Under the pieces are notes generated by a model. It saw only the letters and a program-made list of their open reading frames with translations, was not told the DNA's origin and ran no database searches. Below, in pieces: positions 33,591 through 44,634 of a stretch of 64,000 bases of DNA (position 1 is the stretch's first letter; every line of letters starts with the position of its first letter). A program made the position numbers and the translations under genes. The stretch covers positions 396,212-460,211 of the forward strand of contig JAWZYV010016933.1 of the NCBI GenBank assembly GCA_038373885.1. Direction: 5' to 3'. The DNA is from Cheiracanthium punctorium. Taxonomy: Eukaryota > Arthropoda > Arachnida > Araneae > Cheiracanthiidae.

Positions 33591-34402
33591 CCATCTCTTA
33601 CGTATAACATAATAAGTCATTACTGACAGATGTAATGATCTATTATGTTATTTTTTGCATTGAGTTATCTTATTGCAATAGGTGCTTATTAACTGTTTAT
33701 TAATGTATTAATATAATATGTTTTTTTAATATAGTAAAAATTTATAATAAAATTTTTAAAATATATTTGAAGAACTAAAAATCATAATTGTATATTTGTG
33801 AAAAAATATATGGATGTACTTTTAAAAAAAAGTTTTCTGTATGTTTATCCATATATGTAATACTGAGATTTGTATTTTCAACTTGAAATAAATAAATCAG
33901 ACAGCCTTTCTACTTTTCACCTGTGAATCTCTTTATGTATTTAAAAGTTTGAAATCTATCTGATATTGCTGGATTGAAATTGCAGATATGATGAAAATGG
34001 GAGGGTAAAATTTATTTTCCTTTTTTTATCAATGAAGTATATATGTCAATCTGCATATTATGAGATCTATTGCAGTATTTTAGTAATTGACTTTTTTACT
34101 ACTTCCATACTTTACTTCTAACAGCAACAGTGTCATGCTCAGTTTGTTGTGTGTTGTCATTTTACAGTAATTAGGCACTTCCTTAACAACTCTCATTCTA
34201 ACTACTGAAAAGTTATCTATGTATATTCATATTCCATTATTTTTTTCAGAAACAGCATTGTTTCAGAGACTAAAGATTCTAATTTTTTTTCTGATGACAT
34301 TGAATTATTTCTATCTTTTACTTTATTGCAGTACCTTTTTGTGTTTATGTGTAAGGTTGTTTTTATTCTGCGTTGCATATCTTTGAATTTAAAGTTAATA
34401 TG
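33591..34402. other. 3' flank of exon D
   Basis: Conserved with the exon C flank to about 33900, then AT-rich intron. AATAAATAAATC at about 33887 could serve as a poly(A) signal. Confidence 0.45.
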
Positions 34403-35546
34403 CAGGGTGTCCTGTGCTAATGGTGCCCATTGGCTATTTCCTAAATCGTTAGTCTGAAGCACAAAGTTCCAGTTGCAAAAATGCTTTAAATTGTATAATC
34501 TATTATGTCAAAAACAATCGAAGTCAATAGATTAATTCCTATAAAAATTACGCAATTTAAATTTTTATACAGTCCCTCAGTGCTATCAGTTATATTTAGA
34601 AAAATTTTCCGTTTACAATTTCATGCAATTTTTTTTTTTAAATGGCTTTTTATGACCAAAATTCACAGAGTTATAAAGCAGCAAACATTTTGACTTAAGT
34701 CACTTCTCCACATTTAAGAATGTCCCATTACGGTAAACCGTTAAGGACCATATAAAGAAGTTTTTTACATGGGTGCATAATTGCGTTGCAGCTGAAGGAC
34801 ACTACTTTGAGCAAATGTTACGCTAACCGGATTTGTAATATTATTTTAAGTTTCTAAAATACACATATTTGTATTTTTTAAATGTTTCATTTTCTAATTT
34901 AATGTTTAATAAAGTGTTTTATTCCCTTGTTTTTTTTAAAAGTTATTTAACACAAGTTTGTTTTAAAAATTCTATTGTCAGTAGTATAAGTTATATTTTT
35001 ATGTTAATTTATTGGATACACATAGTTAAACATTAATCTTCTTTATTGCAATCTACATTCATATAATAGTAGTTAATGGAATTGCTTATAAGTAGAATTA
35101 ATTAGAAATAAATATAAATAGAATTAATTAGAAAGAAGAAAACCAGTTTTGTAAATCATTAGTACAAGGCTTAAAACCATGTACATTAATTTTTCTCAAA
35201 TTCATTCTGTATACAACCACTATTTTGCAGCTTGAAAAGTGCTCTAACTTTAAGTAGCTATAACTCTGTGAACTTTAGTCATAGAAAGACGATTTTTTTT
35301 TTCTTCTTCTTTTGTGTATGCAATTGTAAAAAGAAAATTTTTCTAAATATAACTGATAGGACCAGTGGACCCTATAAAAATTTAAATTTCATAATTTTTA
35401 TAGGAATTTTTTTTACTGATATAATACTCAATTGTTTCTGATATAATAGATTATACAATTTAAAGCATTTTTGCAATTGGAACTATGTGTCACTGACTAA
35501 CGGTTTAGGAAATAGCCATTGGGCACCATTAGCACTGGATGCCCTG
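34403..35546. mobile_element. Tc1/mariner-type element with about 290-bp TIRs
   Basis: The left arm starts CAGGGTGTCCTGTGCTAATG and the right arm, reverse complemented, CAGGGCATCCAGTGCTAATG. The arms stay alignable for about 290 bp (for example GCAAAAATGCTTTAAATTGT in both, and CACAGAGTTATA near the inner ends). The centre (about 34696-35250) keeps only a transposase tail. Confidence 0.8.
34740..34826 (+). pseudogene. Transposase C-terminal tail in long-TIR element
   Basis: Twenty-eight codons read VKDHIKKFFTWVHNCVAAEG then HYFEQMLR and a stop. This matches the C-terminal pattern of Tc1/mariner-group transposases (.CI.A.G.HFE.LL). Nothing else of the gene is left. Confidence 0.55.
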
Positions 35547-36164
35547 TATATATATTTACTTATTCTACATACTGCTTTTTGTGCAATGAGATGTTTAGTT
35601 TGTATAGTTAATGTAATAAATTAGTTTGTAATTAAAGAAGAAAACCAGTTTTGTAAATCATTAGTAAATTTTTAATATGCTGAGTGATGGATTGACTGCA
35701 TTAACATTTTACATTACTGACATCTCATGCACATACCAGAATGTATGCTTGTTTAAGGGTGCTGCTATATGCTTAGAAAATTGGGTTCCTATAAATTTCA
35801 GCTAAAAAAGTTACTTATTTTTAAGAATAATCTGAAATCTTAAGATTTTTTTCCCATAAAAATATTTATTTACAAGAGATAAATTAATATTGGGATGTTT
35901 ACAGAAAGTAAAAATGAATTTTTCTTAGTTCTCTTAAAAAAGGGTAGATATATTTTTCTTTAAGAAAGGCACAACATATAAAACTTAGTCCCTTTGCACC
36001 TTATTCTTTTTTATAAAGTCACAGTAAAATAAAGTAAAGAGACAGTCTTTCTTCATTATAATTCAAAACAGTTTTTCTTACTCATTTTTCAAAATTGGAA
36101 AAAAATCTACTTTTTGTATCCCTTCCAAAAAAATAATGTTGTTTTAATTTAATGTTTGTGTTTG
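35547..36164. other. Intron, AT-rich
   Basis: A 30-bp stretch AAGAAGAAAACCAGTTTTGT (35635 on) repeats 35136-35165 inside the preceding element. Otherwise nothing. Confidence 0.5.
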
Positions 36165-36384
36165 TAGATTAAGGCGACTGCACTAGGGTCCTAGGTCTAT
36201 AGTGGGAATCAACTCCATCAGGGACTTTCTAATGGATCCTAGCCTGTATATATGTGAGGTTTCAGAGAAAACCACGGAAAGTGCCGAAAGGCTAGGTTGA
36301 CAGGCATGACTGGGGTTTGAACTTGATGCCTCCCACCTTCCAAGATCAGAACCTTTCAGCCACCGGTGTTCCAACAGTGGCTGA
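36165..36384 (-). mobile_element. tRNA-derived SINE, copy 3
   Basis: On the minus strand: head GGTGGCTGAAAGGTTCTGA, B-box-like AAGTTCAAACCCC, core TTTCCGTGGTTTTCTCTGAA, then CCATTAGAAAGTCCCTGATG and tail GTGCAGTCGCC..ACAAACACAAAC. It aligns through its whole length with copies at 8385 and 45271. Confidence 0.65.
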
Positions 36385-36749
36385 TTAATTTAAAAAATTT
36401 TATGGAAATAATCCATAATGCTATAATTTTTATGGTTTTTAACAGTAATTTTACAATATATCTACTATATGTCAGTATTGGACTAGCTGGTATAGCTTTT
36501 TTATAATTTAAACATAATTTTAAGCATCTAATCTGAAACCTCATTTTATAAGGTCTAAACTTTATAACTCTTCAAGATGATGAGTGTGTATGCATCTACA
36601 CCTGACTAAAATAAAGCATTTCAATTTTTTATTTGAAATCTAGGTACTTAATAGACATGATGCACTTCCAGCAGCCTTATATAATGTGTAATTATATATG
36701 TTTTCTTTCTAATCTTGAGTAACATTTGTATCCCTTTTTATTTTTCTAG
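36385..36749. other. Intron upstream of exon E
   Basis: Ends in a pyrimidine tract, TATCCCTTTTTATTTTTCTAG. Nothing else seen. Confidence 0.6.
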
Positions 36750-37015
36750 CTGATATTTCTGCTAATTCCAGCTGGAATTCCTCTGATAAACTGGCTAAGC
36801 ATCAGTGTCCATATTGCCCCTATTCAACAAATATCATGACCAACATGCGCAATCACAAAAGACGTCATACTGGTGAAAGACCGTTCCGATGCAACCTTTG
36901 TCCAAAAACTTTTACTAGGAAAAGCACGCTTCAAGAACATCATTATCGAATCCATACTCAAAGCCAAATACCTCTATTTGGTGGGAGAGAAACCCTCCCT
37001 GGAAAATACTCTTGA
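36750..37015 (+). CDS. Zinc-finger terminal exon E (alternative 3' exon)
   Basis: The acceptor TTTTTATTTTTCTAG|CT GAT ATT TCT gives two bases, then 87 codons to TGA at 37013-37015. Counting from the Asp codon, finger 1 (CPYCPYSTNIMTNMRNHKRR then H) uses C19, C22, H35, H39. Finger 2 (CNLCPKTFTRKSTLQEHHYR then IH) uses C47, C50, H63, H68. The linker is TGERPFR. Unlike C, D and F it has no third finger, and ends in a 19-residue tail. The serine/asparagine-rich lead (DISANSSWNSSDKL) resembles the flexible entry of other terminal exons. The exon is intact. An apparent ATG-initiated ORF at 36873-37058 in another frame is a shadow of it. Confidence 0.85.
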
Positions 37016-37784
37016 ATTAACACTTCTGCTCTCCTACTTATCTGCTGTAAAAGTGTAAATGATAGTTGAAATTACAACACAGTAAGACATCTTTGAAAGA
37101 CTACATTCAAAGCAATTGTAATGAATGACAGAGCACCATTTTTCTTCATAGACTCAAATAATTTACCTGCCATACAGCATCACCTCTTGTACAGGGTGTG
37201 GTATAAAAGTTCCCTTACTGATGACATATGGAAATCCTTTGTATATTTATTTTGCCAAACATCTTTCATAAGATATACATTCACTATGAAGAGCACTCGT
37301 TTCACTATGAAGAGCAAAATAACATAGAGCTTTATTCTTGCACAACGTGCATCGGAAAAAAACCCCAATAAAAACTGAAGAATTGATGCAATTATAAACA
37401 GATGATAAAATTTAATGTTAAAAAAAAATAAATAACGGACGATGAGTTAAGTTAGAGCACAAAAAACTTTGGAGACAGCAGATAACAAGTAGGGTAGAAA
37501 TAGCAGCATTTTCCTGTAACCAAAAATTTTGTTTCTGCTTTAAATTGTGTGCCTCTTAATTCATTCAATGTGATCATATATGCCAAGCATAATATTTATC
37601 GGCATATCCAGTTTAGAAACAAATTGATACGGAATTGGTTTTAACTTAACACATTCTTGTTAATTGAGTAGAATCACAATAATACTGTTGAAAATTATGT
37701 AGAATGTACATATTAATTTCAAAAATACAATTGACTGTTTATTCATAGATATGTAAAAAATAAAACAGTTCCATGACATTATTT
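37016..37784. other. 3' flank of exon E
   Basis: AT-rich. A transposon-end-like ACAGGGTGTGGTATAAAAGT at about 37191 has no partner. No coding. Confidence 0.45.
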
Positions 37785-38995
37785 AAAAACACTAAAAACT
37801 ACCAATTAAAAACTGCTAAAATCAATATATTTCGGCCAACTAACATGGGCATCATCAGGAAGCTCTGTCAGCAAATGGATCTTTTTTGCCGCTGCTCTTG
37901 AGGAGGGCGTGTCAACAATTGTCAATAGACGCCTGTGTCATGCCATTGATGGTGCCATCTCTAAGTATTTCTAAGGATTCTTGAAAAAGGGCATATGTCT
38001 TGTTTCCATAATTTGCGAGTTCTTTTTATATTAGTGAAGTTGATATTAATATTAAAATTAAGTGCTAAACGGGAAAGGGCTGTACTAAGTTTAACAAACT
38101 AATATCATTAAAAATGTTTCTGTTTTCTGTCATTTATTTTATGTTTTGTCATGCCAATGTAAAAGCCAGAATCATTAGTGTCTTCATAATTTATTTTTAT
38201 AAATCCCGGAGTTTCTTTTGGATCAATAATTATATATCAACAGATATTTAACGCTCTTTGAACGAGCATTAAATATCTGTTCCACTAACTACCTTCTAGA
38301 AAACAAAATTAACTTTACCTTTGAGCGCTGCTACAATGCAGGGTATCCTGATTACAAGAAAATTCTAAAAGAGCACATTAAGAAATTAAATTATATAAAC
38401 AACAGACAAATGACTATTTCTAAATTTACTACCGCTATACCATACTGCAGAAGTGTCGCCAATAAAATAGTTTATGCTGCTTCGAATAAAGGTTTGAAAA
38501 TCCCAATAAAACCCAATACTGACATTTTAAAAGCATACATCCTTGTAAAGATTTTATTGATCCAAGAGAAACCCTTGGGATTTACGAAATTAAATTTATT
38601 TATGAAGATATTAAAAATTTCAGCTTTTACATTGGCATGACAAAATGTAAAATAAAAGACAGAAAACAGGAACATTTTAATGATATTCATTTTGGTAAAC
38701 TTAATACTGTCCTCTCCCATCTAGCACTTAATTCTAACATCAACTTCACCAATATATAAAAAAAAACCTTATATTAATATGCCCTTTTTTGAGAATCCTT
38801 AGAAATACTAACTAGAGATGGTGCCACCAATGGCATGATGCACATGTCTATTGATGCACACCCTCATCAAGAGCCGTGGCGAAGAAGATGCAGTTACCAA
38901 CAGCTTCTTGATGATGGCCATGTTAATTGGCCAAAATATTCTGATTTTAACAGTTTTTAATTGGTAATTTTTAGTGTTTTTTATTTTTAAAAAAA
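37785..38995 (+). mobile_element. Penelope-like element 3 with inverted arms
   Basis: Two arms of about 450 bp are inverted copies: 37785-38232 reads as the complement of about 38550-38995 (for example CCAATTAAAAACTG, GGCCAACTAACATGGGCATCA against its mirror GATGGCCATGTTAATTGGCC, and ATGCCATTGATGGTGCCATC). Between them and in the right arm lies a 5'-truncated sense copy with a GIY-YIG domain. This is the typical structure of a truncated Penelope insertion with a partial inverted copy. Confidence 0.85.
38234..38757 (+). pseudogene. Penelope-like GIY-YIG endonuclease remnant
   Basis: Sense reading from the RT thumb/linker: NYLLENKINFTFERCYNAGY, FTTAIPYCRSVANKIVYAAS, GLKIPIKPNTDILK, then after a shift near 38535 DPRETLGIYEIKFIYED, FSFYIGMTKCKIKDRKQEHF, NDIHFGKLNTVLSHLAL. 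GIY and YIG are intact, but the RT is absent and the frame is broken. Confidence 0.75.
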
Positions 38996-39809
38996 GACTT
39001 CTTTCTTTGGACAAAATGAAAATTAAATGAATGTTAAAGTATTTTTAAGTAATAGTTTAAAATTCAAGAAACATATTTTTACTGTAAGATTTCCTTGGTC
39101 TAGTCATACATTATTGATAGAATCACAATGGTCATCTATCGACTGTATTATAGTCATTGGTAAAATATCTTACCGATGACTTTAACACACGGGCTTGGTT
39201 TAATTTGCGTGTCAAGTGTTTTGTGAATATGGCCGTTAGAGAAGTTTTAGTCACTGTCTAAACAGAGCTCTTGAGATTTCAAATGATTTCCTGTCACCAG
39301 TAAATTATATTTAGTTACTTTTTTACAAGTTGTGTATCAAGCTGACCATAAGTATTTTTACTTACTTGTTTTATCATTTATGTGCATTATAATGTTTAAT
39401 AATGCAGTGTACTTGAAGTATTTTTTTGCTTTAGAATTTGAACAATATGATGTTTTTAGTGGGGAGACTTTCACTTAAAATAATATTTGTTCATTTATTA
39501 TTTTATACATACAAATATTTTATGTATTTGTGTGTAAAAGTAATCTAACTTGAAATTCTGAAATGGAATAAATAAATAAAATTTGAATTTTAACAATGCA
39601 TAGATGTTTCGTACAATCAACACTCTTTATAACAGCACATTATAAACCTTTTGCAGTGAAATGCAGAGGGTCATTATAATGAGCATTGACTTAATTTGTT
39701 TGTAAATAAATTGAATTTATGTACCGATATATAATTTACATTGTAATTTTTTTGTTGTTGTTGTTATTTCAGAGTCATTTCTATATAAAATGTGATACAT
39801 AAATACATA
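38996..39809. other. Intron, AT-rich
   Basis: No repeats or genes recognised between Penelope element 3 and the next MITE. Confidence 0.5.
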
Positions 39810-40559
39810 CAGTCAAACCTCGTTATAAGGTCACCCCTGGAGACCGTAGAAAAATGACCTTATAAGCAGGGTGACAATATTTGCAATACAGGTAAACAGC
39901 CATCTATTTTAACTCAGATACATGTTTTTGCAAGTGATATTACATATAAATATATATTAGGAAAAGCAGAATTATTTATTGTTATTGGATTAATATGTTT
40001 TATTTAATTGTTGAAACATAATTCAGCATTTAAAATATTTATTTATGTAGGATTGCTTTTCCTTCGGTTTATATGTCCTTACCACCCATATGTCCTTACC
40101 CTTTTTCAACATCAGTAACAGTTTTTAAATGTTTCTCTGAGGCCTCAGATTTCGTAAAAAAAAACCTAACATTGCTCAATGAAAATGCAGTGAGAAAGCA
40201 CATAAAACAAACTTGGAACTTATTCCAGAGATGGGTGTGCCACATGCTCTGCATCTTACATTTTTTTTCTTTCAAAACAGTGAATAGAGCAAGGTCCAAT
40301 CCTCTTTTCAAAGAAATGAGTGGCTTATTAAGTAGTAAACATGGGGAGGGAGTTAAGCCCTTTTGGAATCTTGCAAACTTTCCCTTTCTTTATTAACACA
40401 ATGAAGAAAGGCTTGATCGTTCATCTCTTACAGAAAGATAGCTTTGTCAAATTTCAGAAATACCTCCCACAGTGACCATATAAGCGGGTATAGCTAGGAT
40501 GGCATGACCATATGCAGAGTGGCCTTATAAGCGGGTGACCATATAACGAGGTTTGACCG
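39810..40559. mobile_element. Tigger/pogo-type MITE, 750 bp
   Basis: The ends CAGTCAAACCTCGTTATAAG and, from the right, CGGTCAAACCTCGTTATATG, extended by a repeated ACCTTATAAGC motif, are flanked by TA at 39808-39809 and 40560-40561. CAGT.AAACCTCG.TAT is the hallmark end of Tigger/pogo elements. There is no transposase. Confidence 0.85.
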
Positions 40560-41170
40560 TACTACAGTGCCGGCAATGAAAAAGATGACATTTGTTTAGC
40601 AATAATAATGTTGACAGTTAAATTATGTACAGATTTGCCACTCAACTTTTCTAGAACTACTTGTTTGTTATCCCATAATATTTTCATCAAAAAATAAATT
40701 GTCAATTTTCCATATCAACTTTTTGTTAGAATGTGCATTATAATTTACAACAGCCAAATCAGTCCAGATAATCATTAACCCCATTGCCTGTCACCTCCAA
40801 GCATCAGTATACCCACCCACATTTCTGTCGTGATAATATGCATTTTTCACTCCCCCCCTACACACACACACATGCACAATATCAGACTGTCAACATTAAT
40901 AAAATAAATAAAAACTTTGTGAAAAAAACACACATAAAAAGTTACTTATAAGAAATTACGATCGTTTCGACCAAAAACTTCTTTTGGTCTTTGTCAGACA
41001 AGCCCTTTGACTCACAGAGCTGAGAAAGTTTTTATTTATTTTATCATTTAACACCAGTATTTTGAGTGTTTTTTTCATGTCAACATTAATGCTGGCATTG
41101 TACATAAATTTGATACATGTATAAAATGTAATACATTTTTTACATTAAATGTTTTTCATTTGCTATTTAG
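40560..41170. other. Intron upstream of exon F
   Basis: Holds a short (CA)n at about 40860-40873 and a partial palindrome AAGAAATTACGATCGTTTCG (about 40951). Nothing else supported. Confidence 0.5.
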
Positions 41171-41496
41171 TTTTGCCACAAACAAGATACGGAGTGGGTA
41201 TTCAAGAAAAAGCCATGCTTCATTGCTGCCCAGTTTGTCCATATGCAACAAAAATTTCAAGCAATCTTCAGACTCACAAGCGAATTCATACTGGTGAGAA
41301 GCCATTCAAATGTGGGCTGTGTTCCAAGTCATTTTCACAGAAAATCCATCTTAAACGTCATATAAGTGTACATTCGAAGAAACCTACCTATGTGTGTAAA
41401 ATGTGCAATGAAGGCTTCTTTGCAAAAATTGATTTTACTCTCCACTCATGCTTGTGCTTTAAAGCAAACGATTCTGCTGTAAAATATGACACATAG
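41171..41496 (+). CDS. Zinc-finger terminal exon F (alternative 3' exon)
   Basis: The acceptor TTTGCTATTTAG|TT TTG CCA CAA gives two bases, then 107 codons to TAG at 41494-41496. Counting from the Leu codon, finger 1 ([20 protein letters not shown] then H) uses C19, C22, H35, H39. Finger 2 ([20 protein letters not shown] then H) uses C47, C50, H63, H67. Finger 3 is C2HC (C75, C78, H91, C93), as in C and D. The linker is TGEKPFK. First-finger spacing from the splice site equals that of exon E. An in-frame ATG at 41149 lies in the intron before the acceptor and is not a credible start. Intact. Confidence 0.87.
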
Positions 41497-41741
41497 TTCA
41501 GATCGAAAATGTGCCTGCAAGATTTCAGGAGACATTTATCAACAGTATAGGTGCAGTAATGAAAGTAAAATCCAAAAGAAAGCTGTCTTCAATCTCTAAT
41601 TGAAACAAGAGCGGCATTGTTTCATTTATGTATTAAAATAAAATGCTAATTATAAAATTCAGTATTGACACTGGCTTTAATTTTATATTAGAATTAAACA
41701 AATAAAATATAAAAAATACATATCTCTTCATGGATGTTTAA

Positions 41742-42931
41742 TCTGTATAAATAAAACAATGTGGTCCGTTAGTTTGTCTGTCTGTCTGCGAATCGCGTAG
41801 CTCCGAAACCGGTGATCGTAGACCTACCAAATTTTGTACGGAAATTCTCCAAGATGGGTCTCGACACACCTCGAAGCGATTTTTTCGAAATTCGAATTAG
41901 AAAATGTTTTATTTTATGTTTTGTCCGATTTTTAGCGATTTTTCTTGCGTAATACATAATAACGCCGGTAATTGCACTCGCAAGAAAACGATATTTACAT
42001 CATTGTATAGAGGAGAAAAATTTTCTTTTAAAAACTGTTTGTTTGGACTGTGTACCATAATTTGCAGATTTTTGGGAATTTTTCAAATAAAATTAAATTT
42101 GATGCTGACTTTCATAAAATATTTTTAAAACTGCTGCATCTTGAATTCTATTATTCATAACTTTTTTATATTTCGGCAAAGACGGAGCACACAATTCACC
42201 TACTTTTAAAAGAAGAACGGAGGAAAAATATAAATTAGGAGAATTTTTATGAATTTTTAAGTAAAGAAAGATTTTCATTTCAGTAGCAGCTGCTTACATT
42301 TCGGTTTGATATCTTGCGGTTTGGTTGTCCTGGATACAGTAACAATGATTAAAATTGACAGTTGAAAAAAATAAATAAAAACGGGTCCCGCGAGCAGACG
42401 ATTTCTTTGCTTGGCTCGATTTCCTTTTATAAATACTGGATTTATTTGTGAGAAGAAAATTAAACGGCATAATCTAGAAAAACAATTTTAAAGCCCTTAT
42501 AAATAGCGCAGTCTTATTTCTTATCTCTTTTCTTTTTGTAAAGGGTTCCAAGAGAGGGTGACGTATTTTTAAAATAAAAAAATGTCCATTTCATGTAGTG
42601 TCTGAGGTATTTAACGCTAAAACGTGAACCTAAAAGACAGCATGTCTGTGGAAATAAGACATTTTGAAAGTGAGAAGTTCACTGCAAACGGTCCATTTTC
42701 ACTTTTTTGATACCGAATGACGCTGACATAGTTTTTTTTTTTTTGTGTGTGTGTGTGTGTGTGTGTCATTATATTGCAATGATCTCAGGTTATTACATAT
42801 ATGATGCAAATTTTAAGTCAAGAGTGAAATAATTTTGCTTTTTCTAGATTCCATATCACTGGAATTATTCGAATTACACATGTGAGGAAATTTTTCGTTT
42901 CCTACCGTGCGAAGAACGGGCACGCAGCTAG
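41742..42931 (+). mobile_element. Non-autonomous Helitron, 1.19 kb
   Basis: The 5' end is TCTGTATAAATAAAACAATG after an A, followed by TTTGTCTGTCTGTCTGCGAA as in many arthropod Helitrons. The 3' end has the hairpin-forming CCGTGCGAAGAACGG, then GCACGCAGCTAG followed by T: CTAG at 42928-42931 with host T at 42932. Insertion between A and T and the absence of TIRs fit a Helitron. There is no Rep/helicase coding. Confidence 0.8.
42731..42767 (+). repeat. T-run and (GT)n microsatellite in the Helitron
   Basis: A T run is followed by about eleven GT units. It is polymorphism-prone. Confidence 0.85.
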
Positions 42932-43362
42932 TGAATTATAAAGCAGCTAAAATGGCATTATATAATACTAACAAAAAATTTCTCATTTTAAACCATTGCT
43001 CTCAAAGTAATAAGTGCATTTAATTAAATCTTTATCATTATTATTTACAAAAGTCCAATGGCAAAGAAAACCCCTATTTTAGATTGAAAAGTTTTAGCGT
43101 TAATTTTGATTTAATAAGTCCAATTTAAAAAATTAGTTTTGAAAATATCAGCTAAATGCTTAATATATATATCACCTTAAAGAGACAATGTATTCTATTC
43201 TACTATTTTCTATCCTGATGCATTTAATTTCAAAATTTAATACAGCAGTAAAATTCAGAATTGGTCTATTTCTTCAAACTAGGTAGACAATAAATCTTCT
43301 GTGTTTGTTAGAACTAAAGATGTTATTAGTATTCATTTACTTTCCTTACAACACATTCCTAA
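42932..43362. other. Unassigned AT-rich stretch
   Basis: Nothing recognised. Confidence 0.5.
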
Positions 43363-44634
43363 CCCCAGTAGCAATAACCCATCGGTCGATGAGAGGCGGG
43401 TGAGTTTAATACGAGGAGAAGGAGCAATGGCCGATCACGGCTTTTCATCCAAAAAAGGGGGAAATTTCATCGGCAACTGGTACAAAATGTCCGCTTGGGG
43501 GGCCATAAAGCCGATCATCGTTTCCCAATGAAATAATGAAAAGAAACCAGTAAACTGTTTAAAATATATTTGATAATAAAAAATAAACGACTGGCAGCAA
43601 ACTTTTCAAAACATGTCCGTTCTGTTTATTGTTTTCGTTTTTTTGGATGCTAGCTTTCCGTTTTTCTGAAAAAAAAAAAAAAAAAAACTTCTTCCTTCAC
43701 CGGGCCCAAACCCTGAGCGTACGGAGTCATAGACTAGCATGCTACCACAAGGCCATCCAGACTTATCATGCATCACCCAAAGATTGAAGTAGCGGTTATT
43801 TTAGTCTCAGATTGGGACTTGGGGTGAAATTTTGACAAAGTGAGGTTCAGCTATTATTAATAATAGTCAAATTATTTGATTGGTAAGAAATTAATTTCAC
43901 TTTTGACCAATGTATGTAAGTAGCAACAACATTGAAAATTAATAATTAAAAAACAATATTGCAAATTGTATAGGAATTTTTGTGTGATTTTAACTTTTAT
44001 ATTTCTTGGATAACTTTTAAAAAATTAACTGATTTCTCTTCTTGCTATTTACATTAAAGAGTTTGCAAAAGAGTTGCTCATTTTAATGAAGTTTCCGTTA
44101 TTCTTATAATGCAGCTGACGCTCAAATATTTTCTTTTCTTTTTTTTTTTTAATTATTTAAATATTACAAACGATTTTATATAATAAACACTTACACTTTT
44201 TTTTTGTTAATATTTCTTCTCAAATTTAAATTTTGGGGGAGGGGGCAAGGGGGTATACCACCCCCCTGCCCCATCCCAACCCCAATATAAGAAATTTGAA
44301 GTAAATTATGTGATTAATTCAAGAACTGTTCAAAACTTCTCTTAGATTATGCAAAGGCACATCTAAATTACGCAAATATTTATAGGAATTTAGGTAAAGT
44401 GTAAACCACTGAGACACCTGCAAGGCCCGATGACTATAGAGATGCAGTTTTGGATAAGATATTGTTTGTCGTTTTCCCATCGGCGAAATTGCTCATCTAG
44501 ATCACTTATATCCATGAATAAAAATTCATCTATTGCAGAAAAACAAAAGTGCACTTGCCGATGACTGAATTCAATGAGTTAACGATGAGTCGATGAACGA
44601 CCAAGCAGAAAACAAGTAGTCATTGCTACTGGGG
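43363..44634. mobile_element. Non-autonomous TIR element, CCCCAGTAGCAAT ends
   Basis: The left end is CCCCAGTAGCAATAACCCAT and the right end, reverse complemented, is CCCCAGTAGCAATGACTACT. Subterminal GGTCGATGA / TCATCGAC words also mirror each other. About 1.27 kb, no transposase motif, and no target duplication recognised. The superfamily is undetermined. Confidence 0.65.
43697..43757 (-). other. tRNA-like segment
   Basis: Minus strand GATGGCCTTGTGGTAGCATG (A-box-like) and CTCAGGGTTTGGGCCC (B-box-like) at tRNA spacing. It lies next to a run of about 20 A (43670-43688). Stems are not good enough to call a functional tRNA; it is likely a tRNA-derived repeat. Confidence 0.4.

Noticed and set aside
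41149..41170. ATG at 41149 as start of the exon F zinc-finger protein
   Set aside because: It lies in the polypyrimidine/acceptor region; the phase and structure of the other exons show entry by splicing at 41171.
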